Shown: positions 16,918 through 25,957, numbered from the stretch's first letter. The stretch: 64,000 nucleotides of DNA from Rhizobium leguminosarum (GCF_002953715.1 NZ_CP025016.1:62001-126000); one strand, 5' to 3'. The notes: generated by a model not told the origin, from the letters alone. Translations and numbers: made by a program.

Positions 16918-18618
16918 ATGTCTCTGCAGGCAAAATCCGAAACGTCAGCACCTAAAACCATCGAAGCGGAGCTGCCCGAAGGCACGGTGCTGCATCTCTG
17001 GCTGAAGGCGCGCCATACCGGCGGCGAGGCGAAGCTCTTCGTCGCCGTTGATGGCAACGACATCGGCGAGCCCTCGACCTGCCGCACAGGGGAATTTGAG
17101 TTCTTCGCTGTGACGCTCGCGAAAGGCGGTCGTGCCACGCTGTCCTATGATGCGACAACCACAGCGCTCTCCGTCGCTTACGCCTTCCGGCCGGAAACCG
17201 TGATGAAGGAGGGCATCCGCGTCCTGCACGGCGATACCCGCGCCGCCGCCCCCGACGTGCCCGACAGCTACCATTTCCGCCCGCCCTTCGGCTGGATGAA
17301 CGATCCGAACGGTTTTGGACGGTTCGGCGGAAACGCTCACCTCTTCTACCAGCATTATCCTCATGAGCCGCGCTGGAACACTATGCACTGGGGCCATGCC
17401 GTCTCGAAGGATTTCGTCCGCTGGAGGCATCTGCCCATGTTCCTCTTCCCGGCGGCGCATCTATCGGAAAAGGGTGATGGCCGCGGCGGCGCCTTCTCCG
17501 GCTCGGCGATCCCCGGCTTCGGCCCGGAAGGCGAGGAGATCCGGGTCTTCTACACCGAGCATGTTCGTGACCGGCAACCGGAAGAGCAAATCCAGCTTTC
17601 CGCGGTCAGCCGCGACGGCATCGTCGCCGGCCCGTCGGAAATCGTGATGCCGCTGCGCCCGGAAGGCTTGAACCTCACCACCGATTTCCGCGACCCCTAT
17701 GTCTTCAAAGGCCCGGACGGCCGCTGGAAGATGCTGCTCGGCAGCCGCGACAGGCAGGGCGGCGTCGTACTGCTCTATGAAACCGCAGACGCGCAAGGCG
17801 CCGATGGCTGGACCTTCCTTAGCATCCTCCATCGCGAGGACGGTTTCGGCATGACGGCGGCGGAATGCCCCTGCATGGTGCCGCTTTCCGGCAAAAACGC
17901 AGAAACCCGCTGGGCGCTGATCTTCGGTCTACTCACCAGCCGCGACCCGGCCACCGGCCGCCGCAACCTCACCTCCGTCACCGTCGGCGGTTTCGATGGC
18001 CGCACCTTCACGGCGGAGTTCGCGCAGGAGTTGGATTTCGGTTCGGATGCCTATGCCTTCCAGGCCTTCGTTGACGGCGACGAGCCGGTCGGCATCGCCT
18101 GGCTCGCCAACTGGACGGATTTTTCCAAGAAGGACGATTTCCCGACGGCCATGACCCTGCCGCGCCGCATGCTTCTCGACGGCGACACCGTGCTGACCCC
18201 GCCGGTCGCAGCCGTCGAAAGCCTGCGTCATCAGTTGCTGGACGACACCGCGCTTGCCGCCGGCAAGACCGTGCCGCTCGGCACCGGCGCCGTCGAGATC
18301 GTGCTTGATCTCACCGCGCCGGGCGCCGCCTTCGATCTCGCCTTCGATCATCCGGATGTCGATCTAGGCGTGAAACTCGATGCCGCTGGTCTGGCGATTG
18401 TCTTCGACGCCCGCACCGGTATGACGCCGCCACGTTACGTCGCCGCCGGCGCGAAACCGTCGAGCCTGCGCATCTTCCTCGATGCCGGCTCCATCGAGGT
18501 CTTCGCTGACAACGGCCGCTGGACGGGGTCCAAACGCATCCCGGGCTTTGCCGCCGCACGTTCGGCAACGCTCGCCGGCGCCGTCGCCGAGGCCGGCGTC
18601 TGGCAATTGAAATTGTGA
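16918..18618 (+). CDS. glycoside hydrolase family 32 (intracellular beta-fructosidase/levanase-like)
   Basis: A 566-residue enzyme with the three hallmark GH32 sites: nucleophile D129 in WMNDPNG, transition-state stabiliser D259 in FRDPY, and acid/base E316 in AECPC. After the five-blade propeller there is a C-terminal beta-sandwich (SIEVFADNGRW). About 110 residues precede the catalytic domain and probably form an extra beta domain. No signal peptide is present, so it hydrolyses sucrose, fructo-oligosaccharide or levan fragments after import. It sits between permease and ATPase genes of the operon, with ATG 6 bases after AAAGG; an upstream TTG is a weaker start. Confidence 0.93.
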   Translation: MSLQAKSETSAPKTIEAELPEGTVLHLWLKARHTGGEAKLFVAVDGNDIGEPSTCRTGEFEFFAVTLAKGGRATLSYDATTTALSVAYAFRPETVMKEGIRVLHGDTRAAAPDVPDSYHFRPPFGWMNDPNGFGRFGGNAHLFYQHYPHEPRWNTMHWGHAVSKDFVRWRHLPMFLFPAAHLSEKGDGRGGAFSGSAIPGFGPEGEEIRVFYTEHVRDRQPEEQIQLSAVSRDGIVAGPSEIVMPLRPEGLNLTTDFRDPYVFKGPDGRWKMLLGSRDRQGGVVLLYETADAQGADGWTFLSILHREDGFGMTAAECPCMVPLSGKNAETRWALIFGLLTSRDPATGRRNLTSVTVGGFDGRTFTAEFAQELDFGSDAYAFQAFVDGDEPVGIAWLANWTDFSKKDDFPTAMTLPRRMLLDGDTVLTPPVAAVESLRHQLLDDTALAAGKTVPLGTGAVEIVLDLTAPGAAFDLAFDHPDVDLGVKLDAAGLAIVFDARTGMTPPRYVAAGAKPSSLRIFLDAGSIEVFADNGRWTGSKRIPGFAAARSATLAGAVAEAGVWQLKL

Positions 18619-18631
18619 GGGAGGACAGACA

Positions 18632-19678
18632 ATGGCATCGGTAGCAATCGACCGGGTTCAGAAGCAATACGGCGCGGCCTCCGTTATCCACGGAGTTTCC
18701 GCGGATATCGAGGACGGTGAGTTCGTCACGCTCGTCGGGCCGTCCGGCTGCGGTAAGTCCACGCTTCTGCGCATGCTGGCGGGGCTAGAGGATATCAGCG
18801 GCGGTGAAATCCGCATCGACGGCCGCGTCATGAACGACGTTGCGCCAAAGGAGCGCGATATCGCCATGGTGTTCCAGTCCTACGCGCTCTATCCGCATAT
18901 GACGGTGCGCGAAAATATGGGCTTTGCCCTGAAGCTGCAGGGGCGCGATAAGGCGACAATCAACAAGCTGGTGCGCGAAGCCGCCGGCATTCTCGCACTT
19001 GAACCCCTGCTGGAGCGCCTGCCGAAACAGCTTTCCGGCGGCCAGCGCCAGCGCGTCGCGATGGGCCGCGCCATTGTACGCCATCCGAAAGTGTTCCTCT
19101 TTGACGAGCCGCTGTCCAACCTCGACGCCAAGCTGCGGGTGACCATGCGCAGCGAGATCAAGGAACTGCATCAGCGCCTTGGCACGACCATCGTTTACGT
19201 CACCCACGACCAGATCGAGGCGATGACCATGGCCGACAAGATCGTCGTCATGCGCGCCGGCCGCATCGAGCAGATCGGCAAACCGCTCGATCTCTACGAC
19301 CGCCCGGATAACACCTTCGTCGCCGCCTTCATCGGCTCGCCGTCGATGAACCTCTTCGAGGGCGGCATCAGCGATGGCAGCTTCCGTATCGGAGGCAGTG
19401 TTTCCCTGCCGCTTCCGCCGCAATTGAGCCAAAGCGCGGCGCGCACCTACGGCATCCGCCCGGAAGACCTCGACATTGCGGAGACGGGCATTCCGGCCAC
19501 CGTGCTGACTGTCGAGCCGACCGGAGCGGAGACTCATCTTTCGGTGCGTGTCGGTACGCAGACGGCAACCATCGTGCTGCACCGGCGGATGGATTTAAAG
19601 CCCGACCAGCAAATCCACCTCGCGCCCAAATCCGAGAAAATCCACCTCTTCTCCGCCGAAGGCAGTCGGATAGGCTGA
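18632..19678 (+). CDS. ABC transporter ATP-binding protein, MalK/UgpC family
   Basis: A 348-residue ATPase of the fructoside importer. Walker A GPSGCGKST starts at residue 36, and LSGGQRQRVAMGRAI, LFDEPLSNLDAKL and YVTHDQIEAM follow. The C-terminal OB-fold extension contains TYGIRPEDLDI. It starts 13 bases after the GH32 stop with GGGAGGA upstream. It closes the operon, followed by a strong hairpin. It is clearly paralogous to the ATPase at the left end of the window, but the two belong to separate systems. Confidence 0.94.
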   Translation: MASVAIDRVQKQYGAASVIHGVSADIEDGEFVTLVGPSGCGKSTLLRMLAGLEDISGGEIRIDGRVMNDVAPKERDIAMVFQSYALYPHMTVRENMGFALKLQGRDKATINKLVREAAGILALEPLLERLPKQLSGGQRQRVAMGRAIVRHPKVFLFDEPLSNLDAKLRVTMRSEIKELHQRLGTTIVYVTHDQIEAMTMADKIVVMRAGRIEQIGKPLDLYDRPDNTFVAAFIGSPSMNLFEGGISDGSFRIGGSVSLPLPPQLSQSAARTYGIRPEDLDIAETGIPATVLTVEPTGAETHLSVRVGTQTATIVLHRRMDLKPDQQIHLAPKSEKIHLFSAEGSRIG

Positions 19679-19694
19679 TCCCCGGTGCCTCCCG

Positions 19695-19730
19695 CTGAAC
19701 CGCGCCCGTCATTTGACGGGCGCGGTTCAG
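19695..19730. terminator. strong hairpin ending the fructoside operon
   Basis: The 17-base arm beginning CTGAACCGCGCC pairs perfectly with the arm ending GGCGCGGTTCAG, around a 2-base spacer. It starts 17 bases after the ATPase stop. No long T-run follows, but stem strength and position fit a transcription terminator, possibly acting in both directions. Confidence 0.8.
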
Positions 19731-19780
19731 TGCCGGTGCCATCCAGCCTTGCGACGTCTCGGTTTTGGGTGTTCGACCCT

Positions 19781-19993
19781 TCAGTTGATCGAATTGGCCA
19801 ATTGCCGGCGGCAATCTGTTGCCACGGCAAGGCCAGTCGCGTGATTGATCTCGAGGCATACTGCTTTCGCCTCCGCCTTCATCGCCTGACCCTCATTTGT
19901 CAATCCAATGATCACCTGGCGCTCATCTGCCAGATCACGCTTGCGGATGACGCGACCCGCAGATTCAAGACGGATAGCTGCAAGAATTCGTCG
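19781..19993 (-). pseudogene. MarR/OhrR-family regulator relic (C-terminal fragment)
   Basis: The minus strand has an open stretch of about 70 codons with no start, which reads as the end of a MarR-type regulator. LESAGRVIRKRD is the end of the recognition/wing region, DLADERQVIIGLTNEG is the diagnostic DxR wing plus LTxEG, and a helical tail (ATGLAVATDCRRQL) ends at the stop 19781-19783. The N-terminal two thirds are missing upstream, where the frame loses family similarity. It is a remnant of a lost gene between two operons. The identification rests on motif recognition only. Confidence 0.65.
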
Positions 19994-20232
19994 TGTTGGA
20001 GGCCTTCCCCTTTCGTCCCCTGATGCTCTGAAGGGAGAGGAATGATTTCGCGGAGGAATATCTTGGTCTTGTCATGCCTGTTGGCACCGTCGGTCACGCC
20101 AGCGGATTCAAACCATACCAAAATGGAGGATCCGGCGGCCTGTCGCTTCGGATAGGTTCTGGGCTTCGAGTCCGGAAACCGATAGGGTCCAATGATCAGG
20201 ACGGACGCTTCAAACTCGTTTGGAAAAGCAAA
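19994..20232. other. intergenic stretch with no gene recognised
   Basis: This segment lies between the MarR relic and the DUF4105 gene. Open frames extend through it (including an upstream extension of the DUF4105 frame), but none shows family similarity. It probably holds the promoter of the downstream gene; I could not place boxes. Confidence 0.4.
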
Positions 20233-21243
20233 ATGGTTCGGCCGGTCCGTGCGATCGTCATTGCAGTGCTCCTGTTGCTTGTCGTCTTTGCATCGGCCTG
20301 GTCGTCGCTCGCGCTTTGGTACCGCTTTCCGTTGCCCGAGTTCGGCAGGCAAGCCAGCGCCATCTTGTTCGGGCTTTTTGGCGCATCCGTTGTCGTGGCG
20401 CTCTTTGGCAAAAGGCGCTTTCGTGCGGTCCTCGCGTTTGCGGTCGCGTTCGTCCTTGTCCTCGTCTGGTGGAGCACGATCGAACCGCCGGCAAATGGCG
20501 CGTGGGCTCCGGACGTCGCTCGCCAGGTCACCGGCGAATTCGACGGTGATCTGTTGACGCTAACAAATGTCCGCGATTTCGAGTGGCGCAGCGCCACCGA
20601 CTTCACGGAACGATGGACGACCCGCAGTTACGACCTGAACAAGTTGAAGAGCGTCGACATGTTCATGTCTTACTGGTCGGGTCCGACCATCGCGCATGTC
20701 ATCATGAGCTTCGGCTTCGACGACGGCCGTTATCTGGCGTGGTCTATCGAGGTGCGTCGACTTTCCGGAGGTTCGTTCTCACCGCTGGCGGACCTTTTCA
20801 AAAGCAGTCCTCTGGTCATCCTCGCCGCAGATGAAAGAGATGTGATCGGTCTCCGATCCAATTTTCGCGGTGAGGACGTCCAGATCTACCGCCTGAGAGC
20901 GTCGCCGGCGGCTGCGAGGCTTCTTCTGCGCGAGTACGTCTCCGACGCAAACGCGCTCGCGGCCACGCCCGTCTTCTACAATTCGCTGACGACCAACTGC
21001 ACGACGACCATCATCAAGATGATGCGCGTCGCAGGCGACGCCGTGCCGACGGACTGGCGCCTTGTCGTCAACGGATACCTGCCGGAATACGCCTATGACC
21101 GTGGCGCGCTGGACATCTCGGTTCCCTTGTCGCAACTGCGGTCGGCCGCACACATCGCTGCAAGGGCGCACGAGGACGGTCTTTCGCCGATTTTTTCGCA
21201 GGCCATTCGCGTCGGTGTCTCGTCGCCGCAGGGCGCGCTGTGA
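20233..21243 (+). CDS. DUF4105 (Lnb N-terminal-like) membrane protein
   Basis: A 336-residue protein with three hydrophobic segments in the first 90 residues (AIVIAVLLLLVVFASAW, ASAILFGLFGASVVVALF, AVLAFAVAFVLVLVW). A periplasmic DUF4105 domain follows, with AHVIMSFGFDDGRYLAWSIEVR and the conserved LTTNCTT motif. The family is cysteine-protease-like in pattern, but its function is not established. I chose the ATG just before the first membrane segment; an upstream extension to 20074 adds a non-hydrophobic, unconserved leader. It stands alone between the sugar operon and aconitase X. Confidence 0.8.
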   Translation: MVRPVRAIVIAVLLLLVVFASAWSSLALWYRFPLPEFGRQASAILFGLFGASVVVALFGKRRFRAVLAFAVAFVLVLVWWSTIEPPANGAWAPDVARQVTGEFDGDLLTLTNVRDFEWRSATDFTERWTTRSYDLNKLKSVDMFMSYWSGPTIAHVIMSFGFDDGRYLAWSIEVRRLSGGSFSPLADLFKSSPLVILAADERDVIGLRSNFRGEDVQIYRLRASPAAARLLLREYVSDANALAATPVFYNSLTTNCTTTIIKMMRVAGDAVPTDWRLVVNGYLPEYAYDRGALDISVPLSQLRSAAHIAARAHEDGLSPIFSQAIRVGVSSPQGAL

Positions 21244-21316
21244 CCTCCGCCGAAGCGTTGAGCAAGCAAACGGCTAGGCACGCAACATAATGCCTCCGGA
21301 GATTTTGACTACGATA

Positions 21317-21328
21317 GGCCCCGGGGCC
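21317..21328. promoter_or_regulatory. 12-base palindrome in front of aconitase X
   Basis: GGCCCCGGGGCC is perfectly self-complementary and lies between a TTGACT (21305-21310) and a TATATT (21336-21341), about 90 bases before the AcnX ATG. Their 25-base spacing is too long for a standard promoter, so the exact boxes are open. The palindrome could be an operator or a short hairpin. Confidence 0.35.
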
Positions 21329-21416
21329 ATCATCCTATATTACAAGGCATGAGCTAGCCGGAGAGTATGAACGACTCAAACTGCTTGCACGCTCACCCAT
21401 CTTGAAAGGCTCACAG

Positions 21417-23174
21417 ATGGTCAACCTTGTTGACGGACGGATTTTCTCAGGTACCGCGTACGTGCACGGCAAGGCTTCGGGTGATGTTGTTGCAAGCGAT
21501 CTGGAACTGAGTTTCTGGGGTGGCGTCGATCCCCGGACCGGTGAGGTGATCGATCGGCATCACCCCTTGAGTGGCCGCTGTCTCAAAGACCATATCCTCG
21601 CGATCCCCGGGGGCAGGGGGTCCTGCTCCGGCAGCGGCGTGATGTTGGAATTGCTGCTGAATGGCAAGGGTCCGAAAGCGATGTTGTTCGAGCGAGAGGA
21701 GGATATCCTCACGCTCGGTGTCGTCATCGCCGAGGAGGTATTCGGTCAATCCATTCCCGTTGTGACGCTCACGCCCGAGAATTTTCGCAAAGTGGTGAGC
21801 TCGGCATTTGTCGAAATCGACGGAAACGTGGTCTCCTGTTCAACCGACGGCTTAGCAATGGACGCCATTTCGGCGCACAGCAAGGAGTCTGGCCATCTTT
21901 TCGGTGAAGTCGAATTGTCGGAGCGGGATAGAGCTTATCTGGCTGGTGATCATGGGAAGGCTGCGCAATCGGCGATCCGCATAATCCTGCGAATGGCGAG
22001 ACTGCAGGGCGCCACGCAATTGATGGATGTCTCACAGGTCCACGTCGACGGCTGCATCTACACCGGGCCAGGCTCGCTTTCGTTTGCCGAAAAGCTGCGG
22101 GATCTGGGCGGGCGTGTCGTGGTGCCGACAACGCTCAACTCGATTTCGGTCGATCATCGACGCTGGCGCTCGCAAGGTATTGATCCTGTCCTGGGCGAGC
22201 CGGCCAGCAAATTGGGTGACGTCTATGTCGAGATGGGTGCACGGCCGACCTTCACCTGCGCGCCCTATCTGCTCGAGACGGCTCCCAAGATCGGCGAGCA
22301 GGTGGCCTGGGCAGAATCGAATGCCGTCATCTACGCCAACAGCGTTCTTGGTGCGCGGACGATGAAATATCCGGACTTTCTCGACATTTGCATCGCACTA
22401 ACCGGCCGCGCGCCGCTGGCAGGTCCACACATCGACATCAATCGAAAAGCCGGGCTGGTCGTCGGTGTCGCCAATATCGAGAAAATCGACGATTCCTTCT
22501 ATCCGCTGCTCGGTTATCACATTGGTGCTCTGGCATCGAACCTTATCCCTGTTGTCACCGGTCTCGATCAGGCCGGTCCAACCAATGATGATCTTAAGGC
22601 GTTTGGTGCAGCGTTTGCGACCGTTTCCAGTGCACCAATGTTTCATATCGTCGGGGTGACGCCTGAGGCAACGACGCTGGATGCCGTTATGCCCGCAGGC
22701 ATCAGCATTCCTTCGATCGATCTTCGCCTTGATGAACTTGCGTCGAGTTGGCAAGAACTCAACAGTGCAGACGAAGAGCGCGTCGATCTCGTCTCGCTCG
22801 GCAATCCGCATTTCTCGCTTAGCGAAATTGAGAAGCTGGCGTCCCTGTGTGCCAGGCGAAAGAAGCATGTGGGTGTGGCGGTGGTCGTTACCTGCGGCCG
22901 CGCAACACACGATCAAGCCAACGAAGCCGGCCTGATAGCGGACCTCGAACGTTTCGGGGTTCAGTTCGTCACGGACACATGCTGGTGCATGATCACCGAT
23001 CCGATTATTCCTACCCTTGCAACAACCATACTGACGAACTCGGGCAAATATGCCCATTACGGGCCGGGGATAACAGGTCGACGCTTCTACTTTGGTGGCC
23101 TTGCCGCATGCGTTGCGGCTGCATGTAGTGGGGTACATAGCAAGGCGGCGCCCGGCTGGTTGCGGCGGGCGTAG
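21417..23174 (+). CDS. aconitase X (AcnX), fused small and large domains; probable cis-3-hydroxy-L-proline dehydratase
   Basis: A 585-residue single-chain AcnX. Residues 1-140 are the swivelling DUF126 domain (GGVDPRTGEVIDRHHPLSGRCL, GGRGSCSGSG). The rest is the DUF521 catalytic domain (FTCAPYLLE, GPHIDINRKAGLVVG, VVTCGRATHDQA, DTCWCMITDPI, NSGKYAHYGPG). Bacterial fused AcnX enzymes are known to dehydrate cis-3-hydroxy-L-proline; archaeal split forms act in mevalonate metabolism. Cysteines that could bind the expected iron-sulfur cluster are present. I prefer the ATG at 21417, 7 bases after GAAAGG, over the TTG at 21402. No other hydroxyproline genes are adjacent, so the substrate is inference. 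Confidence 0.85.
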   Translation: MVNLVDGRIFSGTAYVHGKASGDVVASDLELSFWGGVDPRTGEVIDRHHPLSGRCLKDHILAIPGGRGSCSGSGVMLELLLNGKGPKAMLFEREEDILTLGVVIAEEVFGQSIPVVTLTPENFRKVVSSAFVEIDGNVVSCSTDGLAMDAISAHSKESGHLFGEVELSERDRAYLAGDHGKAAQSAIRIILRMARLQGATQLMDVSQVHVDGCIYTGPGSLSFAEKLRDLGGRVVVPTTLNSISVDHRRWRSQGIDPVLGEPASKLGDVYVEMGARPTFTCAPYLLETAPKIGEQVAWAESNAVIYANSVLGARTMKYPDFLDICIALTGRAPLAGPHIDINRKAGLVVGVANIEKIDDSFYPLLGYHIGALASNLIPVVTGLDQAGPTNDDLKAFGAAFATVSSAPMFHIVGVTPEATTLDAVMPAGISIPSIDLRLDELASSWQELNSADEERVDLVSLGNPHFSLSEIEKLASLCARRKKHVGVAVVVTCGRATHDQANEAGLIADLERFGVQFVTDTCWCMITDPIIPTLATTILTNSGKYAHYGPGITGRRFYFGGLAACVAAACSGVHSKAAPGWLRRA

Positions 23175-23510
23175 CGCTGCCACCGGAGCAGGCGATGGTG
23201 CTCGGACAAAACCTGCAGATCGCATGCAAGGGTGCGCAGGTTCACGGCTGTCCAAGCCGACTGAAGTTGGGTCGTTACTAACGAGAGGAAGGCGACGGCA
23301 TAGAATTTCAGGTGACATGATCATGGTTGCGGAGGCGACGTATTGCGCCATGGTCTCAGTATCGAGACGGCATGGGGGCGGGTTTCCAAGGCAGTAACGA
23401 AACCCAATGCAACGGAATAGCACGACGCGAATGTGTAATGACGATATCTTTACGACAGTTGTAAAGATGATGTCGTTACGCTATTTGTCGGGTGCAAACA
23501 GGAGTTTCCG
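23175..23510. other. intergenic region between AcnX and toxin-antitoxin genes
   Basis: There is no gene I can support in the first 250 bases: frames are short and lack family patterns. The right end contains the toxin-antitoxin operator and the antitoxin ribosome site AGGAG. Confidence 0.5.
23435..23479. promoter_or_regulatory. 45-bp inverted repeat, probable TacAT autoregulatory operator
   Basis: Two 19-base arms (outer part GTAAtGAC, inner part ATCTTTAC) flank a 7-base spacer and match at 15 of 19 positions. The element ends 31 bases before the antitoxin start. Type II antitoxins of the ribbon-helix-helix class bind such palindromes with their toxin to repress the operon, so this is the likely operator. 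Confidence 0.7.
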
Positions 23511-23807
23511 ATGCCCGCCTCGCACACGCCTAAAAGCCGGGACGCAAGCGTGCCGCTCAATATGCGCATCAAGCCTGCGACCCGCAACCTGATTGACCGC
23601 GCCGCCGAGCTGCTTGGCAAAACCCGCACGGATTTCATGCTGGAGGCTTCCGAGCGCCGCGCCGAGGAAGTGCTGCTCGACCGTACCATATTCACGGTCA
23701 GCCCCGAAATCTATGCCGAATACCTAACCCGCCTCGACGCGCCCGCCCAGCCCAATGAGCGCCTGAATCGCACCATGTCGACCAAAGCGCCATGGGATGA
23801 GGCGTGA
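23511..23807 (+). CDS. TacA-type antitoxin (DUF1778, ribbon-helix-helix)
   Basis: A 98-residue antitoxin. The N-terminal ribbon-helix-helix reads VPLNMRIKPATRNLIDRAAE then LGKTRTDFMLEAS, the DUF1778 signature. The C-terminal part (VLLDRTIFTVSPEIYAEYL) is the toxin-neutralising segment. The ATG follows AGGAG by 7 bases. It overlaps the acetyltransferase toxin gene by 4 bases, the usual type II arrangement. With its toxin it should repress its own promoter at the upstream palindrome. Confidence 0.92.
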   Translation: MPASHTPKSRDASVPLNMRIKPATRNLIDRAAELLGKTRTDFMLEASERRAEEVLLDRTIFTVSPEIYAEYLTRLDAPAQPNERLNRTMSTKAPWDEA

Positions 23808-24307
23808 CCCTCAGCGCACCGGCACCACTGGCCGATCATCACGAACTGGCCGAATTCGGTTCCGGCGTACCCGAACTAGATGGCTGGCTGCGTCGCCGCG
23901 CCCGCGCAAATCAGGCAGGCGGCGCATCGCGCACCTTCGTGGTGTGCGAGGGAGACCGGGTCATCGCCTACTATGCGCTCGCCTCGGGTGCGGTGAAGCA
24001 GCCGGAAGCACCTGGCCGGTTTCGCCGCAACATGCCTGATCCGATTCCGGTTGCCGTGCTTGGCCGCCTCGCCATTGATCAGTCCCACCAGGGGCGCGGT
24101 ATCGGCAGGGCTTTAGTGCGCGACGCAGGCCTGCGCCTGCTCAATGCCGCAGAAATCCTCGGAATCCGGGGCGTGCTGGTGCATGCGATTTCTGATGATG
24201 TGCGAGCCTTCTATGAGGCGGTCGGCTTCCTGCCTTCGCCATCCGACCCCATGATGCTGATGGTCGGGTTGCATGATCTCAACAGAGCGCTAAACTCTCA
24301 ACCGTAA
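23804..24307 (+). CDS. TacT-type toxin, GNAT acetyltransferase
   Basis: A 167-residue GNAT-family toxin that, by family knowledge, acetylates the amino group of charged tRNAs and stops translation. The acetyl-CoA loop is in LGRLAIDQSHQGRGIGRALV, and the conserved tyrosine is in DVRAFYEAVGF. The early region LADHHELAEFGSGVPELDGWLRRRA matches the TacT N-terminus. The GTG start overlaps the antitoxin stop (GTGA), consistent with coupled translation and tight stoichiometry. Length is standard and the gene looks intact. Confidence 0.92.
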   Translation: MTLSAPAPLADHHELAEFGSGVPELDGWLRRRARANQAGGASRTFVVCEGDRVIAYYALASGAVKQPEAPGRFRRNMPDPIPVAVLGRLAIDQSHQGRGIGRALVRDAGLRLLNAAEILGIRGVLVHAISDDVRAFYEAVGFLPSPSDPMMLMVGLHDLNRALNSQP

Positions 24308-24489
24308 CTGTCACTCATTTTCGCTCAGCGCGCTTCCAGCCGTTTCTAACTCGCTGACATCACTGTTGAAACCATGACGCGAAATGACGTGACGTCGGTT
24401 CGGCTCACCTCCAACGTTGGCATGGTTGCAGGATCAGACCCTTGTATGTGGAGGGTCGGGCGCGATGTTGACAGCTTAATTCTCGTTGC

Positions 24490-25860
24490 TCAGCAGACTT
24501 CGGCTTCGATGTTGGCGCGCAGCGCCTTTGCACCTAAGACTAAGGCGGCGAGGACTACTATCGTAGCCGTCAGAAATGCAAGTCGCAGCCCGCCCGTACT
24601 CTCGACTCCATCTTTGCCGCCGAGGAGAATTCCGTAGCATGCGACGCCAAACGCTCCACCCACTTGCCTCGCGGTTGTGAGTGTACCGCCGGCGATACCG
24701 GCAAGCGCACTTTCGACCACAGACAAAGCCTCAGCGGACAGGGCCGTCACAGCAATCGCCGATCCCGCCCCGACTGTGAACATCCCAGGCACTAACCATG
24801 CATAGCCGCCGATACCGATGCCGGCCGCAAGTCCCACGTAGCCGAGACATGCCAAGCTCAGGCCACACAGGATGGGAATGCGGGCGCCGTACCGACCGAC
24901 CATCGTGCCGCCGATGAGATTTGCCCCGGAAAGGCAAAGCGTCAACGGCAGCAAGGCAAGTCCGGTCTCGAAGGCGCCGAAGCCGAGAACGCGGAACCGT
25001 AGACTAAGAGCAAAGAGCATCCCATAGAAGCCGTAGTTGAGCGCAAAACCCGCAAGGCAGCATGCCGTAAATCTGGCTGAGGCGAATAGCGCCGGCGGAA
25101 GCATCGGATCGGTCCGGCGCTTTTCGGTGACGACGAACACGGCAAGACAACCCGCCGCCACAGCGAGCGAGCCCAGAACTGTGGGGCTTGTGAAGCTTCT
25201 CTGTCCTGCCTCGACCAAGGCCAACGTCAAACTGGCCAGCGCGACTATTGCTACACTTTGTCCCAGCGGGTTGAAGGCTCGGGCCTTCCGTGGCGGTTCA
25301 CTGCGGGTTAGCCTGCATAGATGCATCGCAGTCAGCAGGACCGGAACATTGATAAGAAAGATCGCGCGCCACCCGGCCAACTCTAGCAGAGTCCCTCCGA
25401 TCAAGGGGCCAGCGGCCATCGCACTGCCACCGCACATAGCCCAAATGGCAACTGCCCGTGATCGCGGGCCGCGATCTGGAAATCCAGCCGCGATCAGTGA
25501 CAAAGATGCCGTCACAATTGCGGCCGCTCCGGCTCCTTGCAATGCCCGCGCGCAGATCAATCCCATGGCGGTTCCGGTCAGCCCGCAGTAGACCGACGCC
25601 GCGAGGAATATCGTCGTGCCAGCCAGATAACACCGCCGAGCACCCACCATGTCGGTCACAGCGCCAGCGCTGAGCAGCAAGCCTGCGAAGGCGACGGTAT
25701 AGGCATTTAGAACCCATTCGAGCATCGAGAGGTTCGCCGCGAGCGCCAGCCGCAGATCTTCGAGCGCGACATTGGCGACCGTCGCGTCGAGGCTGACGAC
25801 GACGAAGCCCAGGCAGGCGGCCGCAAGGGCCGGCGTGGCAAACGTTGACTTATTTGACAT
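24490..25860 (-). CDS. MFS transporter, DHA2 (EmrB/QacA-like) drug efflux family
   Basis: A 456-residue inner-membrane protein with about 14 hydrophobic segments. It opens with the family pattern (LGFVVVSLDATVANVALEDL, SMLEWVLNAYTVAFAGLLLSAG) and the motif-A-like loop (GAVTDMVGARR). Proton-coupled efflux of toxic compounds is expected. The ATG at 25860 follows GAAAGG at good spacing; a longer frame upstream overlaps the divergent regulator and is rejected. It is divergent from a LysR gene 97 bases away, the classical arrangement for a regulator and its efflux target. Confidence 0.9.
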   Translation of the reverse strand: MSNKSTFATPALAAACLGFVVVSLDATVANVALEDLRLALAANLSMLEWVLNAYTVAFAGLLLSAGAVTDMVGARRCYLAGTTIFLAASVYCGLTGTAMGLICARALQGAGAAAIVTASLSLIAAGFPDRGPRSRAVAIWAMCGGSAMAAGPLIGGTLLELAGWRAIFLINVPVLLTAMHLCRLTRSEPPRKARAFNPLGQSVAIVALASLTLALVEAGQRSFTSPTVLGSLAVAAGCLAVFVVTEKRRTDPMLPPALFASARFTACCLAGFALNYGFYGMLFALSLRFRVLGFGAFETGLALLPLTLCLSGANLIGGTMVGRYGARIPILCGLSLACLGYVGLAAGIGIGGYAWLVPGMFTVGAGSAIAVTALSAEALSVVESALAGIAGGTLTTARQVGGAFGVACYGILLGGKDGVESTGGLRLAFLTATIVVLAALVLGAKALRANIEAEVC

Positions 25861-25957
25861 CGGTTCACCTTTCAAAGCTTTCTGATGGCCTTTAATCCAT
25901 AGCGTGACTTGTGATAAGCGGCGCAAATCCCACGACAGCATCAAGGAAAACTTGAGA
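25861..25957. promoter_or_regulatory. divergent promoter region, MFS / LysR
   Basis: The 97 bases between the efflux gene and its likely LysR regulator must contain both promoters and the regulator's binding site. I could not single out a confident T-N11-A motif. Confidence 0.45.

Noticed and set aside
19792..19815. Adjacent palindromes AATTGGCCAATT and ATTGCCGGCGGCAAT
   Set aside because: They lie inside the MarR relic's coding remnant, not before a gene start, so an operator role is unlikely.
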